Assembly (NCBI GenBank): GCA_947177425.1
Contig: CAMWUN010000003.1
Location: forward strand, 62,001 to 126,000
Source: an uncultured bacterium
Lineage (GTDB): Bacteria > Bacillota > Clostridia > Lachnospirales > Lachnospiraceae
DNA: 64,000 bases
Direction: 5' to 3'
The notes under the pieces: generated by a model
Database searches by the model: none
Told to the model about the DNA's origin: nothing
Seen by the model: the letters and a program-made list of their open reading frames with translations, nothing else
Translations under genes and position numbers: made by a program
Shown here: positions 34,827 through 43,120 of the stretch, one piece after another
How positions within the stretch are numbered: the first letter of the stretch is position 1
How the letters are laid out: each line of letters starts with the position of its first letter

Positions 34827-35579
34827 TTGAAAAATATGGTGAAGAAGAATCAGATCATGATTACGGCGCTGGCAATTATGATCGCAGTTGCAGGGTATCT
34901 GAATTTTGCCGGAAGCAGAATTACGGAAGAAGAGATTATGACAGCAGGCTCTGACACAGTGGTAGCCAACCAGCAGGGCATTACGGAAGCCGGTGAGGAT
35001 GTGGCGGCGCTTTTTGAAATATCCGATGAGGATATGGAACAGGCGCAGTATGGGGAAATTGAAAGCATGGACTCCGACGTGGTATTACAGGAAGAAAATT
35101 ATCTGGACGAAACCATGGAGGAAGTTATGGCTGAAAATACAGCCCAGGACATAACGCCGGAAGCAGAGAACCAGTTATCGGACGGGGAAACTCCGGGAGA
35201 AGCAGTCTTTACCTCCTCTGCCAGTCTCAATACCCTTTCAGGGGCAAGGCTATTGAAGGAACAGACCAGAGCCAGAAATAAGGAGACGCTGCTGGAGATT
35301 ATTAACAATGTAAATATCGGAGAGGAACAGAAGCAGGAAGCTGTAGATAATATGATTGCCATTACAGATGTGGCAGAGAAGGAAACTGCTGCGGAAATTC
35401 TGCTTGAAAGCAAGGGATTTGATGATGTGGTGGTAAGCATCACAGATGAAACCGTAGATGTGGTAGTGAATGCCGCCGAACTTTCAGAGGCACAGCGGGC
35501 ACAGATAGAGGACATCATTATCCGCAAAACAGGCGCGGCTCCTGAAGCTATTATTATCAGTACGCTTGCAGGCGAATAA
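34827..35579 (+). CDS. spoIIIAH: Stage III sporulation protein AH
   Basis: The 250-residue product has one membrane helix (about 8-25), an acidic linker, and the C-terminal SpoIIIAH domain (about 130-248). This domain (RARNKETLLEIINN ... AAEILLESKGFDDVVVSI) binds SpoIIQ across the intermembrane space. The start is a TTG at 34827, 8 bases after AAGGAG; an ATG nine bases later would be too far from that site. It is the last gene of the operon. No clear terminator was found in the 167 bp before deoB. Confidence 0.92.
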   Translation: MKNMVKKNQIMITALAIMIAVAGYLNFAGSRITEEEIMTAGSDTVVANQQGITEAGEDVAALFEISDEDMEQAQYGEIESMDSDVVLQEENYLDETMEEVMAENTAQDITPEAENQLSDGETPGEAVFTSSASLNTLSGARLLKEQTRARNKETLLEIINNVNIGEEQKQEAVDNMIAITDVAEKETAAEILLESKGFDDVVVSITDETVDVVVNAAELSEAQRAQIEDIIIRKTGAAPEAIIISTLAGE

Positions 35580-35674
35580 GGTATGGCAAGTCTGTTGTAA
35601 CAGCCTGGCCTGGCTGGATTATTACTGCCGGCCCTCATCCATAAGAATAAATAGATGCTATATTTTGAAAAATG

Positions 35675-35683
35675 TGGTATCCT
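35675..35683 (+). promoter_or_regulatory. Possible extended -10 promoter of deoB
   Basis: TG-G-TATCCT at 35675-35683 resembles the extended -10 elements found before rpsO and asp23. No good -35 is visible 17 bp upstream. The predicted start is about 57 nt before deoB. Confidence 0.35.
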
Positions 35684-35746
35684 ATTACAGGTAAATAACG
35701 AAAAGCCGGATCAGGCAATCTGGCAGGAAGAAGAAAGGGATACCCT

Positions 35747-36898
35747 ATGAAGAGAGTTTTTTTAATTGTTCTGGACAGTGTGGGAATAGGCGCTATGGAA
35801 GATGCGGCGGAATTTGGCGATGCAGGAACCAATACCCTGCGCTCTGCATCTAAAGGCTCCTGTTTCCACATGCCCAATATGGAGAAAATGGGATTGTTTA
35901 ATATTGACGGTATAGACTGGCGGGAGGGGACGGCCCGGCCCACAGCGCTTTACGGTAGAATGAGGGAAGCATCAAAAGGGAAAGATACCACTATCGGGCA
36001 CTGGGAAATTGCAGGCGTAGTATCGAAAAGTCCCCTGCCTGTCTATCCGGAAGGATTTCCCAGGGAAATTTTAGACCCTTTTTGTAAAATGACCGGCAGG
36101 GGGATATTGTGTAACCGTCCCTATTCGGGAACAGAAGTCATTAAGGCATACGGGGATGAACATGTACGGACAGGAGACCTGATTGTATATACATCAGCCG
36201 ACAGCGTGTTCCAGATAGCAGCCCATGAGGATGTGGTGCCGGTGGAGACATTATATGAGTACTGCCAGATGGCAAGGAAACTTCTTTGCGGCAGACACAG
36301 TGTGGGAAGGGTGATAGCAAGACCTTTTTCAGGAGAGAGCGGAAACTACCAGAGAACTTCAGGAAGGCATGATTACTCTTTGGAACCTCCGGCGGACACA
36401 ATGCTGGATATCATCCAAAAAGCAGGAAAAGAAGTCATCGGCGTGGGCAAAATCAAAGATATTTTTGCTGGCAGGGGAATCACTTCCTATGTGTATACCA
36501 AAGGAAATGCAGAAGGAATTGCACGGACAATGGAATATCTGGATCAGGATTTTGAAGGGCTGTGTTTCATTAATCTTGTGGATTATGATATGCTTTATGG
36601 GCATAGAAATGATATAGAAGGTTATGCGAAAGCGTTAGCTGAGTTTGACAGTGCGCTGCCTGGTATGCTGGCAAAACTTGGGGAAGAAGATTTACTTATG
36701 ATTACAGCCGATCACGGGTGTGACCCGGGCTATACAGTATCGACTGACCACTCCCGGGAATATACGCCTCTGCTTGCTTATGGAAAAGGCGTACAGCCGG
36801 GAAATCTGGGAACCAGGGATACCTTTGCGGACATAGGGGCCACCGTGCTTAAAGCCCTGGGCATTAGGGGGGATATAGCCGGAAATTCTGTGTTTTAA
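35747..36898 (+). CDS. deoB: Phosphopentomutase
   Basis: The 383-residue product belongs to the alkaline-phosphatase superfamily and interconverts ribose-1-phosphate and ribose-5-phosphate in nucleoside salvage. Metal-site motifs are LDSVGIGAMEDA (8-19), GKDTTIGHWEI with the phospho-acceptor Thr (about 82-92), DYDMLYGHR (about 279-287), ADHGCDP (about 321-327) and TDHSREYTP (about 332-340). Length is normal. No purine phosphorylase or cytidine deaminase gene is next to it, unlike in many deo clusters. Confidence 0.96.
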   Translation: MKRVFLIVLDSVGIGAMEDAAEFGDAGTNTLRSASKGSCFHMPNMEKMGLFNIDGIDWREGTARPTALYGRMREASKGKDTTIGHWEIAGVVSKSPLPVYPEGFPREILDPFCKMTGRGILCNRPYSGTEVIKAYGDEHVRTGDLIVYTSADSVFQIAAHEDVVPVETLYEYCQMARKLLCGRHSVGRVIARPFSGESGNYQRTSGRHDYSLEPPADTMLDIIQKAGKEVIGVGKIKDIFAGRGITSYVYTKGNAEGIARTMEYLDQDFEGLCFINLVDYDMLYGHRNDIEGYAKALAEFDSALPGMLAKLGEEDLLMITADHGCDPGYTVSTDHSREYTPLLAYGKGVQPGNLGTRDTFADIGATVLKALGIRGDIAGNSVF

Positions 36899-36930
36899 GT
36901 TACATCAGGAATCATTTGGAGGAAAAATAC

Positions 36931-38523
36931 GTGGACAATTATAGACAGGAAATAAACAGAAGAAGGACTTTTGCAATTATTTCTCATCCCGATGCAGGAA
37001 AGACCACCCTGACGGAGAAATTTCTTCTGTACGGGGGCGCCATCAATCTGGCGGGAAGTGTAAAAGGAAAGGCAACGGCGAGGCATGCGGTGTCTGACTG
37101 GATGGAAATTGAAAAGGAGAGAGGGATATCAGTTACATCTTCGGTGCTCCAGTTCGAGTACGGGGGATTCTGTATCAACATTCTGGACACGCCCGGACAT
37201 CAGGACTTCTCCGAGGACACATACCGTACGCTGATGGCGGCTGATTCAGCGGTGATGGTCATTGACGCCTCCAAAGGTGTGGAGGCCCAGACCCGTAAGC
37301 TTTTTAAGGTCTGCGTCATGCGCAGGATACCGATTTTTACTTTTATCAACAAAATGGACAGGGATGCAAATGATACCTTTGAACTGTTAGACGAAATTGA
37401 GAAAGAACTGGGAATTGCCACCTGTCCGGTAAACTGGCCTATAGGTTCCGGGAAGAAGTTTAAGGGGGTATATGACAGGAAAAGGCAATGCATCATTACC
37501 TATTCGGATACGGAAAAGGGAACCAGGGAAGGGGAAAGCATGGAGATTCCTGCTGCTGACCGGGAAAAGCTGGATTTGGAAATCGGACAGGAAGCGGCAG
37601 GTACCCTGATGGATGAAATTGAGCTTTTAGACGGGGCCAGTGCAGAGTTTGACCTGGAGCTGGTGCAGGCCGGGGAGCTGACGCCGGTATTTTTTGGTTC
37701 AGCGCTTACCAACTTCGGTGTGGAGTTCTTTTTGCAGCATTTCCTTGACATGACCACAGAGCCTTTGCCCAGGAAAGCCGATATCGGGCTGATTTCTCCG
37801 GTGGAGAATGAATTTTCGGCTTTTGTTTTTAAGATTCAGGCTAACATGAACAAGGCCCACAGGGACAGGATTGCTTTTATGCGGATATGCTCCGGCAGGT
37901 ATGAGGCAAGCATGGAAGTGAAGCATGTTCAGGGAGGCAGGGTTATGCGTCTTTCCCAGCCCCAGCAGATCATGGCAAGTGAAAGGAAAATACTGGACGA
38001 AGCCTATGCGGGGGATATTATCGGCGTATTTGATCCGGGGATATTCTCTATTGGGGACACTTTGTGTATGCCCAGAGAGCAGTTTTGTTATGAAGGGATT
38101 CCCACTTTTGCACCGGAGCATTTTGCAAGGGTAAGACAGGTGGATACCATGAAGCGGAAGCAGTTTGTAAAGGGAATCAACCAGATTGCCCAGGAAGGCG
38201 CAATCCAGATTTTCCAGGAATTTAACACAGGTATGGAAGAAATCATTGTTGGCGTGGTGGGTGTGCTTCAGTTTGATGTACTCAAGTACCGGCTGGAAAA
38301 TGAATACAATGTGGAAATAAAGCTTGAAAATCTTCCCTATGAACATATCCGGTGGATTGAAAATAAGGAGATTGATTTGAATAAGCTGGTGGGAACCTCC
38401 GATATGAAGAAGGTCAGGGACTTAAAAGGCAATCCCCTGCTGCTGTTTGTCAATGCATGGAGTGTGGGTATGACCCTGGACCGGAACGAAGGATTGATAC
38501 TTTCAGAGTTTGGACGTGATTAA
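36931..38523 (+). CDS. prfC: Peptide chain release factor 3
   Basis: The 530-residue GTPase recycles RF1/RF2 from terminated ribosomes. G-domain motifs are G1 HPDAGKTTLTEK (about 17-28), RGISVTSS (switch I), DTPGHQDFSED (G3) and NKMDRDAND (G4). EF-G-like domains follow. The YGGAINLAGSVKGK insert near residue 32 is typical of RF3 rather than EF-G. GTG 36931 is chosen because GGAGGA lies 8-13 bases upstream; a TTG further up overlaps that site. The lipoprotein gene starts immediately after its stop with no gap. Confidence 0.95.
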   Translation: MDNYRQEINRRRTFAIISHPDAGKTTLTEKFLLYGGAINLAGSVKGKATARHAVSDWMEIEKERGISVTSSVLQFEYGGFCINILDTPGHQDFSEDTYRTLMAADSAVMVIDASKGVEAQTRKLFKVCVMRRIPIFTFINKMDRDANDTFELLDEIEKELGIATCPVNWPIGSGKKFKGVYDRKRQCIITYSDTEKGTREGESMEIPAADREKLDLEIGQEAAGTLMDEIELLDGASAEFDLELVQAGELTPVFFGSALTNFGVEFFLQHFLDMTTEPLPRKADIGLISPVENEFSAFVFKIQANMNKAHRDRIAFMRICSGRYEASMEVKHVQGGRVMRLSQPQQIMASERKILDEAYAGDIIGVFDPGIFSIGDTLCMPREQFCYEGIPTFAPEHFARVRQVDTMKRKQFVKGINQIAQEGAIQIFQEFNTGMEEIIVGVVGVLQFDVLKYRLENEYNVEIKLENLPYEHIRWIENKEIDLNKLVGTSDMKKVRDLKGNPLLLFVNAWSVGMTLDRNEGLILSEFGRD

Positions 38524-39777
38524 ATGAAAATAAGACAGAGTATAGTGTGGTTTCTTGTCTGTATGCTGCTTCTTTCAGGCTGCAGTTATCTGGCAGGACA
38601 GGACAGGCCCTTAGAGGGTACGGCACAGGTAAATATGGAAGGACAGCCAGTGGAGGCATCCGGACAGAAGGGACTGGACGGCGCCTTAAAGCAGGAGGCG
38701 GATTCCGGTGAGGTGGAAAGCATTTTCGGTATACCCGAAGAGGAGACTGCCAGTATTAAAAAGCAGCAGTCGGGGCTTTTTCATTATGACAGGCTGAATG
38801 CAGATGAGCAGATCATTTATGCAGAAATATTGAAGATACTTCAGGATTTCGGCGAAGGGACTGCTCTGTCCTGCACGGAAACGGATATGATTGAGAAGGT
38901 ATTCCAGTGCGTGCTTAATGACCATCCCGAAATTTTCTATGTGGACGGCTACACATTCACCAGATATACGCTGGGGGATATTGTTAAAAAGATTACCTTT
39001 TCAGGCACCTACAATGTGTCAAAGCAGGAAGCGGCCCTTAAGGAAGAACAGATCAGTAAATACACGGCGGAATGTCTGGATGGCATGGAAAGCGGCCTGG
39101 ACCAGTATGGAAAGGTGAAGTATATTTATGAATATATCATCAACCAGACGGAATATGACGCGGCGGTTCCGGATAACCAGAATATCTGCTCTGTCTTTAT
39201 CAACCGGAAAAGCGTATGCCAGGGGTATGCCAAGGCGACCCAGTATCTTTTAAGTAAAGCGGGAATTGAGTCAACCCTCATTATGGGAAGGGTCTCCGGA
39301 GGGGAAGGACATGCATGGAATCTGGTAAAGCTGGATGGAAATTATTATTATGTAGATACTACATGGGGAGACGCTTCTTACCAGATTGTGGAGGGGAGCA
39401 GCGAACAGTTGCTGGGAAGCATCCCTCCCATTAACTACGATTACCTGTGCGTGACCACCGCCCAGCTTGAGAAAACCCATATAATCGATTCTATAGTGGA
39501 GATACCCCAGTGTAATTCCATAGAGGACAATTACTATGTCAGGGAAGGGCTTTATTTTACGGAAGTTGACAAAGAAAAGCTGGCCCAGGTATTCACCTCG
39601 GCCTATGAGCAGGGAAACTCCTATGTAACATTAAAATGTGCAGACAGCACAATTTATAAAGAAATGATTTTCCATCTCATAGAGGAACAGGGAATCTTCA
39701 AATACCTGAACGCCCAGGAGGGAACCGTTTCCTACGCAGAAAATGAGGAACAGCAGAGCCTAAGCTTCTGGCTTTAG
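38524..39777 (+). CDS. Lipoprotein with transglutaminase-like domain
   Basis: The 417-residue product begins with a lipoprotein signal (LLLSGC, Cys20). A disordered linker follows, then a helical segment and a transglutaminase-like core. Cys is in [11 protein letters not shown] (about 234), His in [10 protein letters not shown] (about 262) and Asp in [10 protein letters not shown] (about 279), so the Cys-His-Asp triad is complete. It sits on the outer face of the membrane. Such proteins may cleave or cross-link wall peptides or proteins; the real reaction is unknown. The start abuts the prfC stop. There is no functional link to RF3 that I know of. The final ~85 residues form an extra small domain. 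Confidence 0.82.
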   Translation: MKIRQSIVWFLVCMLLLSGCSYLAGQDRPLEGTAQVNMEGQPVEASGQKGLDGALKQEADSGEVESIFGIPEEETASIKKQQSGLFHYDRLNADEQIIYAEILKILQDFGEGTALSCTETDMIEKVFQCVLNDHPEIFYVDGYTFTRYTLGDIVKKITFSGTYNVSKQEAALKEEQISKYTAECLDGMESGLDQYGKVKYIYEYIINQTEYDAAVPDNQNICSVFINRKSVCQGYAKATQYLLSKAGIESTLIMGRVSGGEGHAWNLVKLDGNYYYVDTTWGDASYQIVEGSSEQLLGSIPPINYDYLCVTTAQLEKTHIIDSIVEIPQCNSIEDNYYVREGLYFTEVDKEKLAQVFTSAYEQGNSYVTLKCADSTIYKEMIFHLIEEQGIFKYLNAQEGTVSYAENEEQQSLSFWL

Positions 39778-39840
39778 GGCGGCTGGCGGCTGTATTTTTG
39801 TGTAATTTTACGGCTGGGGCTATGCAAAAAGCGTAATTTT

Positions 39841-39849
39841 TGGTATCAT
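39841..39849 (+). promoter_or_regulatory. Extended -10 promoter of the asp23-nusB operon
   Basis: TG-G-TATCAT at 39841-39849, with a weak TATGCA 17 bp upstream (39821-39826). Transcription would start near 39856, 40 nt before the Asp23-family gene. Confidence 0.45.
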
Positions 39850-39895
39850 AGTTGATAATAAGACTTGCAGTAAAAGGAAAGAAAGGGTATTGTTT

Positions 39896-40279
39896 ATGGA
39901 AAAAACTTTAGAACAGAACACGTATGTATTGCAGGAAGATGAGGACCTTGGTACAGTTAAGATTGCCGATGATGTGGTGGCAATGATTGCAGGTCTTGCA
40001 GCAACCGAGGTAGAAGGCGTTGCGGCCATGGCCGGGAATATCAGCCATGAACTGATGAGCAAAATGGGTGTAAAGGGCCTTACCAAAGGCGTAAAAGTAG
40101 AGGTTATCGGAAAACGGGTCAAAGCAGAACTGGTTCTGATAGTTGAATATGGTTACAATATACCGGCAGTTTCCCAGAAGGTGCAGGAGAGGGTGAAATC
40201 AACGGTTGAGAATATGACTGGGCTGGAGGTATCCGATGTGGATATCCGGATAGCCGGCGTTAATATGCAAAAAGGATAA
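39896..40279 (+). CDS. Asp23/Gls24 family envelope stress protein
   Basis: The 127-residue product matches the Asp23/Gls24 (DUF322) family: [25 protein letters not shown] (about 18-42), then a conserved middle and VNVY-like [22 protein letters not shown], ending in [11 protein letters not shown]. Family members attach to membrane anchors and relate to envelope homeostasis; the Bacillus counterpart YqhY also lies next to nusB and affects fatty-acid synthesis. GAAAGGG precedes ATG 39896. It leads the nusB-to-spoIVB gene run, as in Bacillus. Confidence 0.9.
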   Translation: MEKTLEQNTYVLQEDEDLGTVKIADDVVAMIAGLAATEVEGVAAMAGNISHELMSKMGVKGLTKGVKVEVIGKRVKAELVLIVEYGYNIPAVSQKVQERVKSTVENMTGLEVSDVDIRIAGVNMQKG

Positions 40280-40298
40280 TCATACAGGGTGGAGACTC

Positions 40299-40697
40299 AT
40301 GAGCAGAAGAGAAATGAGAGAGCAGCTCTTTAAACTGCTGTTCCGCGTAGAATTTAACCCAAGGGAAGAACTGGCACAGCAGGAAGCATTATTCTTTGAG
40401 GATGAAGAAAACAGCATGGCGCTGGGGGAGAATGCTCATATTAGCGGGAAATTTAATAAGATTATCGGAAAACTGGATGGAATTGACACGGCTTTAAACG
40501 AAAAGGTTCAGGGGTGGAACACAGACCGCATGGGAAAGGTGGATCTTACGATTTTAAGGCTGGCTGTTTATGAAATCATGTATGATGATGAGATTCCTAC
40601 CAGTGTTGCCATTAACGAAGCTGTGGAACTTGCCAAGAAATTCGGGCAGGATTCGTCTCCCTCTTTTGTTAACGGAGTGCTGGCAAAGTTTGCATAG
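40299..40697 (+). CDS. nusB: Transcription antitermination factor NusB
   Basis: The 132-residue helical protein has the typical start [19 protein letters not shown] and end [20 protein letters not shown] followed by FVNGVLAKF. NusB with NusE (S10) binds boxA and supports rRNA antitermination. Gap to the Asp23-family gene is 19 bp. In Bacillus folD follows nusB; here xseA follows directly. Confidence 0.96.
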   Translation: MSRREMREQLFKLLFRVEFNPREELAQQEALFFEDEENSMALGENAHISGKFNKIIGKLDGIDTALNEKVQGWNTDRMGKVDLTILRLAVYEIMYDDEIPTSVAINEAVELAKKFGQDSSPSFVNGVLAKFA

Positions 40698-40709
40698 GCG
40701 GATAATTAT

Positions 40710-41927
40710 ATGCAGAATGTTTATACGGTTGGTCAGATAAATTCATACATTAAAAATATGTTCGCGCAGGATTTTTTACTGCAGGAGTTGTCCGTTAAAG
40801 GTGAGGTCAGCAACTGCAAATATCATTCTTCCGGACATATTTATTTTACGTTAAAGGATGAAAAAGGAACGATTTCCTGCGTGATGTTTGCAGGAAACCG
40901 TTCCGGTCTTGTATTTCGGATGTCTGAGGGGATGCAGGTAATTGTAAGGGGTACTGTGGATGTATACGAGAGAGATGGAAAGTATCAGATGTATGCAAAG
41001 CGCATTACCCAGGACGGTGCAGGGGAACTCTATGAAAGATTTTTGCATTTAAAGCAGGAACTGCAGGAGAGAGGGATGTTTGCGCCAGAGTATAAAAAGC
41101 AGATTCCCAGATTTATAAAAATCCTGGGAGTGGTGACAGCCCCCACAGGGGCGGCGGTCAGGGATATTATTAATATTGCTTCAAGAAGAAACCCTTATGT
41201 ACAGATAATTCTTTATCCGGCGGTTGTGCAGGGAGATGCCGCACCGGCAAGCATTGTCCGCGGAATCCATGCGCTGGAACAGGCAGGGGCGGATGTGATG
41301 ATTGTGGGCAGGGGCGGCGGCTCCATAGAAGATTTGTGGGCTTTTAATGAGGAGATAGTGGCCCAGGCAGTTTTTGACTGCGCTGTGCCGGTCATTTCAG
41401 CAGTGGGACATGAGACGGATACCACAATCATTGACTATGTGGCTGACCTGCGGGCACCTACCCCTTCGGCGGCGGCAGAACTGGCTGTTTATGATGTTTC
41501 CCTTTTTTTAAACCAGTTAGAGGGGATGAAAGCGGCCATGAACCGGCAGATACAGGGGCGGATCAGGCTGGGGCAGGCCAGGGCCCAGGCTCTGTGTGCC
41601 AGACTGAAAATGAACAGTCCCATGGGAAAAATCAGAGAGAAAAGAACCTATGCCATGAACCTGGAAGATCGTCTCCTGGCGGCTGTGAAAAGCCGGATTG
41701 CAGACCAGAGACACAGGCTGGCAATTTATATAGAAAAGTTAAAAGGTCTTTCCCCTTTAGATAAGCTGAATCAGGGGTACTCCTACGTTTCGGACAGCGG
41801 GGGAAGGACAGTGACAGATATAGAAAAGGTTGCCTTGGGCGACTATCTCCAGATTTATGTTAAAAATGGCAGGATGGAAGCACAGGTGACAAAAAAGTAT
41901 CCCGGGGAAGTCTCCTTAGAAGATTAA
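40710..41927 (+). CDS. xseA: Exodeoxyribonuclease VII large subunit
   Basis: The 405-residue subunit has an N-terminal OB fold (about 5-100, LSVKGEVSNCKYHSSGHIYF, ...LKDEKGTISCVMF) and the catalytic domain with GVVTAPTGAAVRDI (about 131-144) and VGRGGGSIEDLWAFNEE (about 192-208). A long helical region and a C-terminal beta module (GYSYVSDSGGRTV) follow. With XseB it degrades single-stranded DNA in both directions. Placed between nusB and xseB in the usual order. Confidence 0.96.
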   Translation: MQNVYTVGQINSYIKNMFAQDFLLQELSVKGEVSNCKYHSSGHIYFTLKDEKGTISCVMFAGNRSGLVFRMSEGMQVIVRGTVDVYERDGKYQMYAKRITQDGAGELYERFLHLKQELQERGMFAPEYKKQIPRFIKILGVVTAPTGAAVRDIINIASRRNPYVQIILYPAVVQGDAAPASIVRGIHALEQAGADVMIVGRGGGSIEDLWAFNEEIVAQAVFDCAVPVISAVGHETDTTIIDYVADLRAPTPSAAAELAVYDVSLFLNQLEGMKAAMNRQIQGRIRLGQARAQALCARLKMNSPMGKIREKRTYAMNLEDRLLAAVKSRIADQRHRLAIYIEKLKGLSPLDKLNQGYSYVSDSGGRTVTDIEKVALGDYLQIYVKNGRMEAQVTKKYPGEVSLED

Positions 41928-41983
41928 TGAGGAAATTCTAAGGTATGAAACAGGGACAGAAAGAAAGCGGAAGGAGAATGCGT

Positions 41984-42202
41984 ATGCAAAAGCAGGAGGA
42001 TGGGGAGCTTAATCTTGAGGAAGCCTTTGATAAGCTTGAAGAGACTGTTTTGGCACTGGAACAGGAAGACATTTCTTTGGAAGAGTCCTTCCAGATTTAT
42101 AAAAGCGGTATGGAACTATTGAAGAAGTGCAATCAGGCCATTGACCAGGTGGAAAAAAAGGTACTGGTTTTAAATGAAGATGGAGAAACTCATGAATTTT
42201 GA
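41984..42202 (+). CDS. xseB: Exodeoxyribonuclease VII small subunit
   Basis: The 72-residue helical product matches XseB: LNLEEAFDKLEETVLALEQE followed by DISLEESFQIYKSGMELLK. ATG 41984 is preferred over ATG 41978 and the earlier 41945 because AAGGAG lies at 41971-41976 and the protein then has the family length. The end overlaps the ispA start by 11 bp, so translation is probably coupled. Confidence 0.93.
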   Translation: MQKQEDGELNLEEAFDKLEETVLALEQEDISLEESFQIYKSGMELLKKCNQAIDQVEKKVLVLNEDGETHEF

Positions 42203-43091
42203 TGAAATACAAAGCAGTAAAGTAAAACATGCAGAAGAAGTACTTAAAAAATATCTTCCCAGAGAGCAGGGGTTCCAGAAAAAGGTTCTGGAGGCAATGA
42301 ATTACAGTGTGATGGCAGGCGGAAAGCGGCTGCGGCCCATATTGATGGAAGAAAGCTATCTTTTGTTTGGCGGGAAAGGGGAACTTGTGGAACCCTTCAT
42401 GGCGGCGCTGGAAATGATTCATAACTATTCCCTTGTCCATGATGACCTTCCGGCAATGGATAATGACGAGTACAGAAGAGGACGCAAAACCACATGGAAG
42501 ATTTATGGGGACGGCATGGCAGTGCTGGCCGGGGATGGGCTTTTAAACCTTGCCTTTGAAACGGTGGCATCAGCTTTTGATATGGCGGAAAGCCGGGAGG
42601 AAATGAAAAGGACAGCGCAGGCTGTGAAAATTCTTGCAAATAAAGCGGGGATTTACGGAATGATAGGCGGACAGTGCGCTGATATAGAAGCCGGGACAGG
42701 GCAGGAGATGACGAAGGAACTTCTTTTGTTTATCCATGAAAACAAGACGGCCGCCCTGATTCAGGCTGCCTTTATGATAGGAGCTGTTTTAGCGGGGGCG
42801 GATAAAGAAGCTGTTGCCGCCATGGAAAAGGCGGCTTACAATATAGGAATTGCTTTCCAGATTCAGGATGATATACTGGATGTGACCAGTTCAAAAGAGG
42901 TTCTGGGCAAGCCTGTGGGCAGTGATGAAAGGAACCATAAGCTGACCTATGTGACCCTTCATGGACTGGAGGAGTCCAGGGAAGAAGTAAGAAAATTGTC
43001 CAGGGAAGCTCTTCACATCCTTGGATCTTTTGAAAATCGAAGCAGATTTCTTGAGGAACTTGTAAACTCCCTGATTACCAGAGAAAAATAA
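42192..43091 (+). CDS. ispA: Polyprenyl synthetase (farnesyl diphosphate synthase type)
   Basis: The 299-residue trans-prenyltransferase makes FPP (or GPP) from IPP and DMAPP. Both aspartate-rich motifs are visible: DDLPAMDND (about 84-92) and DDILD (about 224-228). The start GGKRLRP (about 44-50) and GQCADIEAG are also family features. ATG 42192 has TGGAG at 42181-42185; an in-frame ATG at 42174 lies deeper inside xseB. Its product feeds UppS and its substrates come from the MEP genes dxs, dxr and ispG, all in this window. Confidence 0.94.
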   Translation: MNFDEIQSSKVKHAEEVLKKYLPREQGFQKKVLEAMNYSVMAGGKRLRPILMEESYLLFGGKGELVEPFMAALEMIHNYSLVHDDLPAMDNDEYRRGRKTTWKIYGDGMAVLAGDGLLNLAFETVASAFDMAESREEMKRTAQAVKILANKAGIYGMIGGQCADIEAGTGQEMTKELLLFIHENKTAALIQAAFMIGAVLAGADKEAVAAMEKAAYNIGIAFQIQDDILDVTSSKEVLGKPVGSDERNHKLTYVTLHGLEESREEVRKLSREALHILGSFENRSRFLEELVNSLITREK

Positions 43092-43120
43092 AAGGGACAG
43101 AAGAAAAGAAGGTTGATGGA

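Noticed and set aside
35580-35746. Terminator after spoIIIAH
   Set aside because: GGC/GCC pairing near 35605-35633 is interrupted and not followed by a T-run.
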